A stretch of DNA of 64,000 nucleotides from JAJPKK01 sp963807015 (GCA_963807015.1 CAWEAS010000013.1:310001-374000), one strand, 5' to 3'; positions 8,401 through 16,876 are shown, counted from the first letter of the stretch. A program made the numbers and translations. The notes: a model not told the origin generated them from the letters alone.

Positions 8401-9143
8401 ACGAAAACTGGTTCTCCGCGCGCGGCGTGGCAGGCTTTTGGCCCGCCAACGCCGACGGCGACGACATTCTGGTCTACAGCGACGAAGCGCGCCACACACC
8501 GCTCGTGACGCTGCATACGCTGCGGCAGCAACTCGCCCGCCGCGAAGGCCGCGCCAACGTCGCGCTCGCGGATTTCCTCGCGCCGCGCGACAGCGGGATT
8601 GCCGATTATATCGGAGCCTTCATTGTCACGACCGGGATCGGCGAAGACGAGATCGCGAATCGGTTCCGCGGCGCGAATGACGATTACTCCTCGATCATGG
8701 TGAAGTCGCTCGCCGATCGTCTTGCTGAAGCCTTCGCGGAGCGCCTCCACGAAAAGGTCCGGTGCGAGTTGTGGGGCTATGCCGCCGACGAGGCCTTTGC
8801 GCCGCAGGATCTGATCGCCGAGAAATACGCGGGCATCCGCCCCGCGCCTGGCTATCCGGCGCAACCGGACCACACCGAAAAGGCGGCGCTCTTCCGCCTT
8901 CTTCATGGTGAGGCAACGACCGGCGTCAAGCTCACCGAGAGCTTCGCCATGTGGCCCGGCGCCTCAGTTTGCGGCGTCTACTTCAGTCACCCGCAAAGCC
9001 ATTACTTTGGAGTCGGCAAGATCGAACGCGACCAGGTCGAAGACTACGCCAGGCGCAAAGGCTGGACCGCCGCGGAAGCGGAGAAATGGCTCGCGCCGGT
9101 GCTAAACTACGATCCGGCACCGTCCGCCGAAGCCGCCGAATAG
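5421..9143 (+). CDS. metH: Cobalamin-dependent methionine synthase
   Basis: 1240 aa, the full four-module length. Homocysteine-binding barrel (about 1-320) with zinc ligands in GLNCALG and GGCCGT (Cys310/Cys311). Pterin-binding domain (about 350-620; NVGERTNVTGS, GAQVIDVNMDEG). Cap domain then cobalamin domain (about 655-890) with the B12 His-on motif DVHDIGKNIVG (Asp759, His761, Gly764). C-terminal reactivation domain (about 920-1240) binding SAM (ATTGVKLTESFAMWPGASVCG). It transfers methyl from 5-methyl-THF through methylcobalamin to homocysteine. Translationally coupled to metF. No cobalamin riboswitch is apparent; regulation is more likely through the upstream palindrome. Confidence 0.97.
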   Translation: MSASIETELRRRAREAILVLDGAMGTEIQSLKLDEAGYRGARFADWRADLRGNNDILILSQPEAVRELHLAYFRAGADIVSTNTFSSTRIAQADYGAEALVRELNVVGARLAKEAAAAAAREDGRPRFVAGAMGPTNRTASISPDVSNPGFRAITFDELRAAYGEQARGLLDGGADILLVETVFDTLNAKAALHAIAEIFEERGASVPVMVSGTITDLSGRMLSGQTPEAFWISVRHAAPFSIGLNCALGAREMRAHIADLSRAADTLVCAYPNAGLPNEFGLYDESPEYMAGLLAEFAEAGLVNIVGGCCGTTPAHIRAIAEAVRGKPPRRPPPPPDELRLSGLEPFRLTADIPFVNVGERTNVTGSAKFRKLVTAGDYPAALAVAREQVENGAQVIDVNMDEGLLDSEHAMTTFLNLVAAEPDIARVPVMVNSSKFKVIEAGLKCLQGKAIVNSISLKEGEEEFVRQARIVRRHGAAVVVMAFDEQGQADSFERKTTICARAYDILVNKVGFAPHDIIFDPNIFAVATGIEEHNAYGIAYIEAARWIRKNLPGAHVSGGVSNLSFAFRGNDPLREALHSVFLFHAIKAGMDMGIVNAGQVTVYDDLEADLREACEDVVLNRRPDAGDRLLALADRFRGANRDVKGTDLAWRDLPVDKRLAHALVHGICDYIAEDVEIARQAAKRPLDVIEGPLMAGMNVVGDLFGSGKMFLPQVVKSARVMKQAVAYLMPYMEEEKARSGDKRTSAGRIVLATVKGDVHDIGKNIVGVVLQCNNYEVIDLGVMVPATKILETAKAEKADIVGLSGLITPSLDEMCHVAAEMERQGFDIPLLIGGATTSRVHTAVKIHPNYRRGQTVYVNDASRAVGVTSALLSAERRDGYITDLRKDYARIADSHARGEEQKRRISLAAARANALKLDWNGNYRPTRPRAVGTTVLRDQSIADLVPYIDWSPFFSTWELAGKFPAILNDDKFGAAARALYDDARAMLGRIIDENWFSARGVAGFWPANADGDDILVYSDEARHTPLVTLHTLRQQLARREGRANVALADFLAPRDSGIADYIGAFIVTTGIGEDEIANRFRGANDDYSSIMVKSLADRLAEAFAERLHEKVRCELWGYAADEAFAPQDLIAEKYAGIRPAPGYPAQPDHTEKAALFRLLHGEATTGVKLTESFAMWPGASVCGVYFSHPQSHYFGVGKIERDQVEDYARRKGWTAAEAEKWLAPVLNYDPAPSAEAAE

Positions 9144-9160
9144 CGCGGGGTACCCGCGCT
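9142..9160 (+). terminator. Stem-loop at the end of metH
   Basis: AGCGCGGG-GTA-CCCGCGCT forms an 8-bp GC-rich hairpin that includes the metH stop codon. The downstream tract is only moderately T-rich, so it is a plausible but imperfect intrinsic terminator. Confidence 0.5.
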
Positions 9161-9181
9161 TCCGCTTTCAATACGCCGGGC

Positions 9182-10396
9182 TCAAATGCGCGCCATGCTC
9201 ACGCCTGCGGCCCCCCACGTGGTGCGCCAACGGCCCTTGATGCTCGACAACCCGATCAGAGCCACCATCGCGAGAACGGCGAAGACGAGAAGGCCGACCT
9301 GATACGAGCCCGTGAACTGTTTCGAGTAGCCAAGGCTCGAGGCGAGATAAAAGCCGCCAATCCCACCGGTCATGCCGACAAATCCGGTCATAACGCCGAT
9401 CTCATGGCGAAAGCGCTGCGGCACCAGTTGAAAGACGGCGCCATTCCCCATGCCGAGCGCAAGCATGCCGGCGATGAAGAAAACGAGCGCGATCCACGCC
9501 GAGGGCAGATGAAAGCTCGCGACCGCGAGCGCGGCGGCCGCAACGATATACATGATCGAGAGAGCACGGATGCCGCCGATGCGATCCGCCAAAGCTCCAC
9601 CGACGGGGCGAACGAGCGAACCCGCGAAAACAGCAGCCGCGGTAAAGTATCCGGCGACGACCGGGCTCAAGCCGTAATCAGCGTTGAAGTAGATGGTGAG
9701 CGATGAGGCCAATCCACTGAAGCCGCCGAATGTCACCGAATAGAAGAACATGAACCACCACGCATCGCCGATGCGCAGCACGGAAAGATACTCGGGGAGG
9801 CTTTTTGCGGGAGGTGGATTGGGCGCGTCTTTGGCGCAGATGACGTAGACGACGAGCGCGATTATGAGCGGGATTGCAGCCATGCCGAGCACGTTGACCC
9901 AGCCAAATATCGATGCGAGGCCGGGGGCGAAGAGCGCCGCCAAGACCGTCCCGGAATTGCCGGCGCCCGCGATGCCGAGAGCGATGCCCTGATACTGCGG
10001 CGGATACCAGCGCGAGGCGAGCGGCAGAGCCACGGCAAACGAAGAGCCCGCGACACCCAGTATCACGCCGACTGCAAGAATCTGAGCGAAGGAATGAACG
10101 CCGAAATACCAAGCCAGGAGTAAGCCGGCGATGACGATTGCCTGGCCGACGAGGCCAGTGGCTTTGGGACCAATTCGATCCACGCCGACGCCGTTGACGA
10201 CACGCAAAACAGCCCCGACGAGAAGCGGCACCGCGACCATCAGGCCCTTCTGGCCGGCATCAAGCTTGAGGTCATTAGAGATCTGGACCCCGAGTGGACC
10301 CAGCATGACCCACACCATGAAACTCATGTCGAAATAGAAGAAGGCGGCGGCGAGAGTTGGCGTATGTCCCGCGGCGAAGAACTTCTTGTCGATCAT
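9182..10396 (-). CDS. NarK/NNP-type MFS transporter (nitrate/nitrite porter)
   Basis: About 404-406 aa with twelve hydrophobic segments. Conserved features: FFYFDMSFMVWVMLGPLGVQI in TM1, LMVAVPLLVGAVLRVVNG, and GVAGSSFAVALPLASRWYPP followed by GIAGAGNSGTVLAALFAP, the glycine-rich nitrate-signature type segments of the nitrate/nitrite porter family. The inner-membrane protein likely imports nitrate or exports nitrite. ATG at 10396 has GGATG eight bases upstream; an alternative ATG lies at 10402. It is divergent from a kinase/phosphatase fusion, a pairing I know from nitrate-assimilation loci, although nitrite and nitrate reductase genes are not in the window. Confidence 0.88.
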   Translation of the reverse strand: MIDKKFFAAGHTPTLAAAFFYFDMSFMVWVMLGPLGVQISNDLKLDAGQKGLMVAVPLLVGAVLRVVNGVGVDRIGPKATGLVGQAIVIAGLLLAWYFGVHSFAQILAVGVILGVAGSSFAVALPLASRWYPPQYQGIALGIAGAGNSGTVLAALFAPGLASIFGWVNVLGMAAIPLIIALVVYVICAKDAPNPPPAKSLPEYLSVLRIGDAWWFMFFYSVTFGGFSGLASSLTIYFNADYGLSPVVAGYFTAAAVFAGSLVRPVGGALADRIGGIRALSIMYIVAAAALAVASFHLPSAWIALVFFIAGMLALGMGNGAVFQLVPQRFRHEIGVMTGFVGMTGGIGGFYLASSLGYSKQFTGSYQVGLLVFAVLAMVALIGLSSIKGRWRTTWGAAGVSMARI

Positions 10397-10524
10397 TGGC
10401 ATCCATTAAATAGTTGTTTGCGCGGCAACCTTACTGCACGGTGAAACATCGCGGTGCTCATATTGTGCACCGTCAACGCCCTTCTTTTATGCAGGGTGAC
10501 ACTCGGGCGAAAAAGGAACGCGCC

Positions 10525-12315
10525 GTGACAAAACGTACGGCGAGCCAAGTCGATACCAAACGATTGCGGGTCGTTACCGGCTTTTGGTCCGAACAAGGCG
10601 GGCGCCCTACCAATGATGATTATGTGGGCGTGTTCGCCGCCGACGACGTAAACGAAATAGTAATTGCGGCCGTGGCTGACGGCGTCGGTGGTGCGCGAGG
10701 CGGCCGAATCGCCGCAGAGCTGTCGGTGCGCGGCTTTATCGAGGGATGCCTCGACACAACGCGCGCTTCGATCAAAGAGGCTGGGATGAGCGGCCTCGAC
10801 GCCATGAACCGCTGGATTCAATCAATCGCTCGCGATGACGCGAAGCTTCGCGGAATGGCTTGCACCTTTACAGGCCTCGTTGCCGTCGGACGGCAGACTC
10901 ACCTCTTCCACGTCGGCGATTCTCGGCTGTACCGGTTGCAAGGCGACAGCTTCGAACAGATCACCGTCGATCACTCGGCCGGTCCGGGCCTGTCGCACGT
11001 TCTCACCCGCGCCGTTGGTGCCGAAGAAAGTCTGCGGGTCGATTATGCGGCATTTGAGAACGAGCCCCACGACCGGTATTTGCTGTGCACTGACGGCGTC
11101 CATGGCGGCCTCAGTCAGCGCCGCTTGCGCGACATGCTTGGCCGTCGCGCCTCGCCGCAGGAGACCGCTCGAGAGATCGTGAGGGACGCGCTTGCCACGC
11201 CTGTTGGCGACAACGCCACCGCGCTAGTTCTCGATATTGTCGATCTTCCGGCAATAGACGACGCGGACATCGCGCGAAAATTTGCCAATCTTGCGATAGG
11301 CCCTCTTCCCGTGCTGGGAGCGGTGATCGACGGGTTTCGCATCGAGGCCATTTTGAACGACGGCCGCTACATGCGGGTCGTTCATGCTATTGAGCTGGAG
11401 AGCGGACGTGACGTCGTGCTGAAATTTCCAAAGCCACTCGCGGGCGCCGAAGCATCGATGCGCGAGTCCTTTCAGCGCGAGACGTGGATTTCCAATCGGG
11501 TTCACACCCCGTTCGTCGGCGAAGTGCTTCGACTTGGCGCTGAGCGTCAGACCCAGCTCTACCTGGCGCTGCCGTTCTACCAAGGGGAGGCGCTTGAGAG
11601 TCGCATCAAGCGGCGGCCTCATCTGTCACTGACGGCGGGGCTCGACATCGCACAGAAGCTCGCGAAAGGGGTCGCCGCATTGCATCGGGCCGACGTAATC
11701 CATCGCGACATCAAGCCAGAGAATGTCATCCTCGAAGCGCCGGCCCGCCACAAGGGAACCGGCGTAAAACTCATCGATTTCGGCGTCGCCCGCCGGCAGC
11801 AGATGCCGGAAGCGCCAGGGACGGCACAGCCCGGAACGCCGAGCTATATGGCGCCCGAGCTGTTTGACGGCGAACCTGCCGACGAGAGATCCGATCAATT
11901 CGCGCTCGGCGCAACCGTCTATCGTCTGTTCACCGGCCGATTTCCCTACGGCGAGATCGAGCCGTTCAGTCATCCGAGATTCGGTGCGCCGGCGCCGCTC
12001 AGCCACCACCGGCCGGACTTGCCCACCTGGTTGGACAAGACAATCGCACGCGCGATCGCCGTGAAACGCGAGGAGCGCTACGACGACGTTCTCGAATTCA
12101 TGTTCGAGTTGGAGCATGGTGCCGAACGCGCCGCCCCGATCGAAGTCTTGCGCAAGCCGCTCTATCATCGCAACCCGCTCGCATTTTGGAAGGCAGTCTC
12201 TGCCTTGCTGGCGCTGCTGTTGCTGGGATTATTGTTGTGGCCCCGCCTGAATTTGAGCTTGCCTGCCAACGAAGGCGATAAGATGCTGCAAGATAATCCG
12301 CTCAAGCGCCGCTAA
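10525..12315 (+). CDS. PP2C phosphatase - serine/threonine kinase fusion, membrane anchored
   Basis: 596 aa from a GTG start at 10525 with AAGGA eight bases upstream. The track-long ORF from 10414 has no ribosome site. N-terminal PP2C domain (about 20-235): GGRPTNDDYVG, VADGVGGARGG, FHVGDSRLYR and LLCTDGVHGG supply metal-binding aspartates. Kinase domain (about 260-550): catalytic loop HRDIKPENV, DFGVAR, GTPSYMAPEL, RSDQFALGATVYRLFTGRFPYG. A single C-terminal membrane segment (ALLALLLLGLLLWP) anchors it. So writer and eraser of Ser/Thr phosphorylation are in one chain. Divergent from the NarK-type transporter, which suggests post-translational control of nitrogen uptake. Confidence 0.92.
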   Translation: MTKRTASQVDTKRLRVVTGFWSEQGGRPTNDDYVGVFAADDVNEIVIAAVADGVGGARGGRIAAELSVRGFIEGCLDTTRASIKEAGMSGLDAMNRWIQSIARDDAKLRGMACTFTGLVAVGRQTHLFHVGDSRLYRLQGDSFEQITVDHSAGPGLSHVLTRAVGAEESLRVDYAAFENEPHDRYLLCTDGVHGGLSQRRLRDMLGRRASPQETAREIVRDALATPVGDNATALVLDIVDLPAIDDADIARKFANLAIGPLPVLGAVIDGFRIEAILNDGRYMRVVHAIELESGRDVVLKFPKPLAGAEASMRESFQRETWISNRVHTPFVGEVLRLGAERQTQLYLALPFYQGEALESRIKRRPHLSLTAGLDIAQKLAKGVAALHRADVIHRDIKPENVILEAPARHKGTGVKLIDFGVARRQQMPEAPGTAQPGTPSYMAPELFDGEPADERSDQFALGATVYRLFTGRFPYGEIEPFSHPRFGAPAPLSHHRPDLPTWLDKTIARAIAVKREERYDDVLEFMFELEHGAERAAPIEVLRKPLYHRNPLAFWKAVSALLALLLLGLLLWPRLNLSLPANEGDKMLQDNPLKRR

Positions 12316-12416
12316 CTCCGGCGTGCGGTGGCGCGCCGCCCTGTAGGAGCAAGCGCGCTGAGATTCGGAACGCCATATTTGGTTGCGGCGCGGGGACAAA
12401 AAGGCACGGAAAGCGG

Positions 12417-12842
12417 ATGGCAAAACTCGCGCAGATGGCAATTCCTGCGGCTCTCCTCGCCGGCGTCGTGCCCAGTCTCACGGGACAGCGCGTTGGGTTG
12501 GCGGCGACGGCGCAATCGACGACTGCCGGCTGCGGCTGGATCGGCGCGCGCGTAAGGCCGATGACGCGGGAATTCGCGACCGCGCTCGGCATGACAGAGA
12601 CCTACGGTGGAATCTTTGATCGGCCGGAGCCGGGCAGTCCTGCCGCGCTTGCGGGCATCGAAGAAGGTGACGTTGTCACGGCAATCGACGGAGCGTCGCT
12701 CGAACGTTCGGCAGACTTTGCTCCGCAAATTTCACGGTTGGCGCCCGGTTCGCTCACCACCCTCAATATATTTCGTAACGGCGAAGGAATGCAGGTGAGG
12801 CTGATGCTTGGATCACTGCCCTCATGCTCAACCTCGTCGTGA
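12417..12842 (+). CDS. Exported PDZ-domain protein
   Basis: 141 aa. A hydrophobic N-terminus (AIPAALLAGVVPSL) followed by a small-residue stretch looks like a signal peptide or anchor. Residues about 35-130 form a PDZ domain of the DegP/Ctp type: IGARVRPMTREFATALGM, PGSPAALAGIEEGDVVTAIDG and TTLNIFRNGEGMQVRLML. There is no protease domain, so it probably acts as a periplasmic adaptor or peptide binder. It lies 101 bp downstream of the kinase/phosphatase on the same strand and may share its transcript. GGAAAGCGG precedes the ATG. Function unknown. Confidence 0.7.
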   Translation: MAKLAQMAIPAALLAGVVPSLTGQRVGLAATAQSTTAGCGWIGARVRPMTREFATALGMTETYGGIFDRPEPGSPAALAGIEEGDVVTAIDGASLERSADFAPQISRLAPGSLTTLNIFRNGEGMQVRLMLGSLPSCSTSS

Positions 12843-13193
12843 TCGACTGTCTCGCAAACGCTAAAACTTTGTGCAGCTTATGATTTAAATCAAAGCAGGC
12901 GCCGCGCGACCGGTTGACCATGATTTGCCGCGATTACAGGTGGCTCGCCAAACCCGGCAGCGATAAAAATCGGCTGCGCACTTCTGACTGACCTTTTCCC
13001 TTGCCTAATCAGAGCACCTGGACTGTGCTGTCGCACATGGCGGCAGTCCAGACTTCAATCTGAACAGTTTTACGATCCCGCGGCCGCAGCTCATCGCTCC
13101 AATGCATCATTGGCGTGTCCCGTCTCCACCGCAGCGCGCGCCTGTGGAGCCGTCTCCCCACTATGGGGCTTCGGACGTCAGAATTGCCGCCAT
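12843..13193. other. Convergent intergenic region with an orphan FNR/FixK-like box
   Basis: Lies between two convergent genes. ATGATTTAAATCAA at 12880-12893 differs in one base from the FNR/FixK consensus TTGAT-N4-ATCAA. A hairpin-capable CTGGACTG ... CAGTCCAG pair lies at about 13018-13052 without a T tract. No protein gene is visible. The box could drive an unannotated small RNA or be fortuitous. Confidence 0.45.
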
Positions 13194-14246
13194 TCACCGG
13201 GAAGATGCTGCAGTGTCTTGCGGGAAATAAACGTCGACTTTCATTCCGACTGAGAGTGGACCCGGCTCGGATAAATCCACCAACACCTCAACGACATCGA
13301 CATCGGTGGCGTTACGTTGATCGCGCACCTTGTTGCGTCCTGATTCGACGAGCGGCGCGATGGAGGAGACCTTCCCTCCGAATTCGCGTCCGCGAAAGGC
13401 GGTGGACCGCACCGTCACCGACTGCCCCATCTTGATCACTCCAATGTCACGCTCATCGACCTCGGCACGCACGCGCAATGCCGAAACGTCGCCAAGAATC
13501 ACAAGCGGCTGCGGCGACGAAGGAGACGCTAATTCACCCACCTTGGCGTTCACTTGCAGAATGGTGCTTCCAATCGGCGCGCGAATTGTCATCTTCTCGA
13601 TCGCCGCCGCGGTCGTCAGCAGTTCAATGCGCGCGAGGTTCAGTTGGCCTTCGACCTGAGACGGCGGCGGCGTCTCGGCGGCGACTCTGCGAAGCTCGGC
13701 GCTTTGCTCTTTCAGATGGTTTTGGGCCATCACCAAGGCGGAACGGGCAGCATCGACATCGGCATCCGTAGCCCGGCCGGCCCGTCTTTCCACGGCCACC
13801 TGATCGAGCAATGCGCGTGCATCGGCGATTGCCTTTTCGGCATCGGCCACCGCATCATCAGCCCGGCGTCGTATCGCGGCTTTGGTCGAGGGGTATTCGT
13901 CGTCTCGCGCTCGCAAACGCAACGCAACTTGCACCTCAGCCGCTTGGAGACGTCGGCGGGCCTCGTCGTCGGTAATGCGAACGAGCGGCTCACCGGCAAA
14001 TACAGTATCGTTGGCTTTGACCAACACTTCGCCGATGACGCCGATAAGCGGCGCGACAATCTTGGTCTCTCCCGACAACGGCTCGACCCGACCGGGAGCG
14101 ACTGCCAACCAACGCTTGTCTTCGGAGAGATCGGCTTTCGCAGCGCGCGTCAATCCCTGCGCATGTGCAGGCGGCGCGAGTGGGCCAAAAGATACACACA
14201 GTAACGCAACAGCAGCGCAAGCTGCTTTGACCTCTCGCGTAATCAT
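13194..14246 (-). CDS. HlyD-type periplasmic adaptor (membrane fusion protein)
   Basis: 350 aa with a cleavable-looking signal peptide (AACAAVALLCVSFGPLAPPAHA). The lipoyl/barrel-sandwich part is around ALIGV-like residues 50-95 (PGRVEPLSGETKIVAPLIGVIGEVLVKANDTV). A long alpha-helical hairpin rich in Ala, Arg and Glu (about 95-200) follows, then MTIRAPIGSTILQVNAKVGELAS and a beta-barrel with LRVRAEVDERDIGVIKMGQSV. Such adaptors bridge an inner-membrane ABC, RND or MFS pump and an outer-membrane channel. No transporter gene lies next to it here, so its partner is not known. Closest in plan to DevB-type adaptors. Confidence 0.8.
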   Translation of the reverse strand: MITREVKAACAAVALLCVSFGPLAPPAHAQGLTRAAKADLSEDKRWLAVAPGRVEPLSGETKIVAPLIGVIGEVLVKANDTVFAGEPLVRITDDEARRRLQAAEVQVALRLRARDDEYPSTKAAIRRRADDAVADAEKAIADARALLDQVAVERRAGRATDADVDAARSALVMAQNHLKEQSAELRRVAAETPPPSQVEGQLNLARIELLTTAAAIEKMTIRAPIGSTILQVNAKVGELASPSSPQPLVILGDVSALRVRAEVDERDIGVIKMGQSVTVRSTAFRGREFGGKVSSIAPLVESGRNKVRDQRNATDVDVVEVLVDLSEPGPLSVGMKVDVYFPQDTAASSR

Positions 14247-14582
14247 GACCTACTCCAGCGGGGTGGTGGCGACGGTAGGGCCGTATGGTGAGGACAACTC
14301 ATTGGGACAGAAAGCAATGTATCGCCGAACGTAGGGTCCCGACAGCACCCTCGGGGTCAGGCACGCCAGTTTAGGATCGAATTCTCACGGTTGGATGACG
14401 AGCCGGCGCCGCGGAAATGGCGCAATGCGCTGCCCTAGTGCGACATATGAGGCCGCAATTGGGCGTGGGGGGCCGATTGACGACCGGATTCGTTCAGCTC
14501 ATTTCGCCCGCCCGTTTATGACTCGCGCGACCGGGGATCGCGCGGTCGAGACCTGCACACAACCCCAAAGGAAACGTGTCAG
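14247..14582. other. Intergenic region, no gene seen
   Basis: 336 bp between divergent genes; should contain promoters for both the adaptor and the Pro-rich protein. AAAGGAAAC before 14583 is the ribosome-binding site of the latter. No other structure was recognised. Confidence 0.5.
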
Positions 14583-15281
14583 ATGAGCAGAGCTCACCGT
14601 TTGACGCTTGCCGTTTCGTTGGCAGCGATGTTCGCTGCCGTTTCGTCGGCCGCGATGGCGCAACAGCCTCCAAATCCTAACCAGCATCCTAACCAGCCGC
14701 CGGCAAAGAGGCCGCCGCAAGGCCAAGCGGCCCATCCACCAGGCCCCCCTGGGGCACATCCGGGCGGCCCTCCGGGGGCGCATCCGGGCGGTCCGCCGGG
14801 CGCTCCGCATCCGGGGGGACCGCCGGCTGCCGCACAGTTCCGTGGTCCAGCCGGCCCGGGAGGGCCAGGGCAATTCCACGGACCGGCCCACGTCGCTCAC
14901 ATCGGCGAGCGCGGCTACAGCTTCCGCGGGGGCTTCGCCGGGCGCCGCGAGATCGTCAGCTTTAACCCGCAGGAGCGAGCGATTTGGGGAGGCGGCCGTT
15001 GGCACCATGAGCGCCGCTTCGGCCGCTTGGGTTATTGGTGGGAAGTCAACGGCATGTGGTACTTCTACGACCAGCCGATGGAAGGCGCTCCCGCATATGT
15101 CTCTGAGGTGGAGTTCGGTGACGATGGCGTAGACCCGGATGCTACGGTCGTGGTCGGGGCGCCTCCCGTTGCGGTCGTCGCGCCGCCTCCGGCGGTCGTG
15201 GTGGCACCGGCGCCTGTCGTCGTTGTGCGCCCGTACGTGCCGCCTCCTGTGGTCTGCGTTGGTCCGCTCTGCATCAGATAA
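14583..15281 (+). CDS. Exported Pro/Gly/His-rich protein of unknown function
   Basis: 232 aa. Signal peptide about 1-26 ending SSAAMAQ. A low-complexity segment (about 27-95) contains tandem GPPGAHPG units and other Pro-rich repeats. A more ordered middle part follows (ERGYSFRGGFAGRREIVSF, IWGGGRWHHERRFGRLGYWW, NGMWYFYDQP), and the C-terminus is a Val/Pro-rich tail ending VGPLCIR with two cysteines. AAAGGA lies about eight bases before the ATG. Similar His/Trp/Tyr-rich exported proteins are common in rhizobia and may bind metal or the envelope, but no function is established. A strong terminator follows. Confidence 0.75.
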   Translation: MSRAHRLTLAVSLAAMFAAVSSAAMAQQPPNPNQHPNQPPAKRPPQGQAAHPPGPPGAHPGGPPGAHPGGPPGAPHPGGPPAAAQFRGPAGPGGPGQFHGPAHVAHIGERGYSFRGGFAGRREIVSFNPQERAIWGGGRWHHERRFGRLGYWWEVNGMWYFYDQPMEGAPAYVSEVEFGDDGVDPDATVVVGAPPVAVVAPPPAVVVAPAPVVVVRPYVPPPVVCVGPLCIR

Positions 15282-15331
15282 TCGCTGCACCGCACCCCAT
15301 CGTTAAGCTGCGCGCTTTGTGTGCGCGCCTC

Positions 15332-15360
15332 GCCCCGGCCTTCGCGCCGGGGCTTTTTTT
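15332..15360 (+). terminator. Rho-independent terminator after the Pro/Gly-rich gene
   Basis: GCCCCGGC-CTTCGC-GCCGGGGC perfect 8-bp stem followed by seven T residues, 50 bp after the stop codon. Confidence 0.9.
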
Positions 15361-15522
15361 AGCAAAGCCTAATCGGGAATCCTCGATAGCAGACTGGAAT
15401 TAGGTTTCGAATGGCAGCGTCAAAAACTCGCGCGAAACCCGGAAAGCTAATCGGTTGAGGTTAATACAAGGCAGAGGTGGAGTCGGAGAACTCTTTCAAG
15501 TAGCAATGACCGACACGTAGCC

Positions 15523-16212
15523 GTGACCGAAATCTACTGGGCGGGTACCGCGTTCATGATCGAAATCGTCATGTCATTTATCGGCGGTTTTCTGATCGCT
15601 AGCCTGATAGCGTTACTGATAATATCTGCCGTCCACCATCGCGCCGTCCGCCTCACCGAGTCGCGCCTTATCGACTCCATTCCACGTTCCGCAGGCGAGA
15701 TTCAAGCGCTCAAGGATAGCGAGCGCGCCGAATATGCGGTCCTTGTTCGCCGGCTGGAATTCAGATTGGAACAGCTCAAGACCGAGCATGCACACAATGT
15801 CGTTGCTCTGGAGCGAAAATCGCAAGCCGTCAGGAAACTGAAGCACCAACTCATCGACGACGTTAAGATCATCGATCAGCTCGGGACCAATGCCAAAAGG
15901 TTGCGCGCGATAATCGATTCCATCAAATATGAATTTGCAAGCAAATCCGCGGCGCTCGCCTCGATGGCGGTCACGCTCGCGGAAAAGGATTCGGCGCTTC
16001 GTGAGGCGCAAAGCAGAATGACTGAGCTGCGATTTGCGGCCGAGAGCCAGCGCCTCGAGATTGAGGCCATGAACGCGCAGATTGACGTTCTCAAAGCACA
16101 GACCTTCGCCGCACCATTGGTCGATTCCCCTCCGCTCGCGCAATCAGCATTTACCGATCCCGATAGCCAAGGCGCCGGAGCCCGCCTGACGCTCATCGCG
16201 AGAGCAACATGA
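15523..16212 (+). CDS. Membrane-anchored coiled-coil protein, unknown function
   Basis: 229 aa from GTG 15523, or 218 aa from ATG 15556. No strong ribosome site separates them. One N-terminal membrane segment (MSFIGGFLIASLIALLIISAV) is followed by about 150 residues of charged helix with heptad character (SERAEYAVLVRRLEFRLEQL, ALERKSQAVRKLKHQL, TLAEKDSALREAQSRMTELR), then a disordered tail. The topology suggests a single-pass inner-membrane protein with a cytoplasmic or periplasmic coiled coil. No domain name can be given. Confidence 0.65.
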   Translation: MTEIYWAGTAFMIEIVMSFIGGFLIASLIALLIISAVHHRAVRLTESRLIDSIPRSAGEIQALKDSERAEYAVLVRRLEFRLEQLKTEHAHNVVALERKSQAVRKLKHQLIDDVKIIDQLGTNAKRLRAIIDSIKYEFASKSAALASMAVTLAEKDSALREAQSRMTELRFAAESQRLEIEAMNAQIDVLKAQTFAAPLVDSPPLAQSAFTDPDSQGAGARLTLIARAT

Positions 16213-16429
16213 CTTTGCAAGACCGTTACAAGAGTTAGCCCCACCGACGGCCCTCGTTCGCATCGGGCGACCATCAACCCGTCAGACTTTTCGCACCCCC
16301 GCAGGCGGACTCTGTCTCGCCGACCCCCGCCCATTTCGATCGAACAACGTTGCGCTGAATCAAGGCCGCTCCCGCCGACCTATGTTTTTTAGGTTCTCTT
16401 GCGAGCACAATGCCGAGGCGGGCGAGGCA

Positions 16430-16870
16430 ATGACAGGTGACGCGGAGCGCGGCCGTTCGGCCGTTACGGTTCTGGTGGTCGATGACGATCCGGCGGTGCG
16501 GGACTCGCTCAAGTTTTGGCTCGAGCTCGAGGGATTTCGCGTGCGCGTTTACTCAGGCGGCCCGGAATTGCTGAACGACTTCCCGATTCCCACGGAGGGC
16601 TGCCTTGTCATAGATCAGATAATGCCTGGCATGTCGGGATTGGATGTGGTTGATGTCTTTCGCAAGCGTGGCGGGCAGCTTCCCACTATCCTGATCACCC
16701 CCCACGCCGACGTCAGCCTTCGAAACAACGCGGCATCGAGGGGCGTTACCATTCTCGAGAAGCCGTTCCTTGAGCGTGTCCTCGTCGATGCAATCAACGA
16801 AGCGACAGGCGTTGATCGAAATCAAAGCGCCGTTCCCGGGCCGACATCAGGTTCCCCAATGATTGGATGA
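16430..16870 (+). CDS. Single-domain response regulator (FixJ-type receiver)
   Basis: 146 aa consisting of one receiver domain. Acidic pocket VVDDDPAVRDSL, phosphoacceptor Asp in LVIDQIMPGMSGLDV, and the switch Lys in ILEKPF are all present. No output domain follows, so it acts through protein contacts or phosphorelay. ATG 16430 with GAGGCGGGCGAGG upstream is chosen over 16382. The usual Thr/Ser switch residue region reads LITPHADV rather than LITGHGDV, a small departure from FixJ. Probably co-transcribed with the downstream host-attachment gene six bases away. Confidence 0.85.
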   Translation: MTGDAERGRSAVTVLVVDDDPAVRDSLKFWLELEGFRVRVYSGGPELLNDFPIPTEGCLVIDQIMPGMSGLDVVDVFRKRGGQLPTILITPHADVSLRNNAASRGVTILEKPFLERVLVDAINEATGVDRNQSAVPGPTSGSPMIG

Positions 16871-16876
16871 GGTCAA

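Noticed and set aside
3535..9200. Long antisense ORFs opposite metF-metH (up to 287 codons)
   Set aside because: Shadow frames of high-GC genes; no family features and full overlap with strongly supported genes.
13018..13052. CTGGACTG/CAGTCCAG hairpin as a terminator
   Set aside because: No T tract and a 19-nt loop; left as a note within the intergenic entry.
14700..14830. Repetitive GGGCGGNCCNCC pattern resembling a short tandem or CRISPR-like repeat
   Set aside because: It is the coding sequence of GPPGAHPG units; no spacers or palindromic repeats. No CRISPR array was seen in the window.
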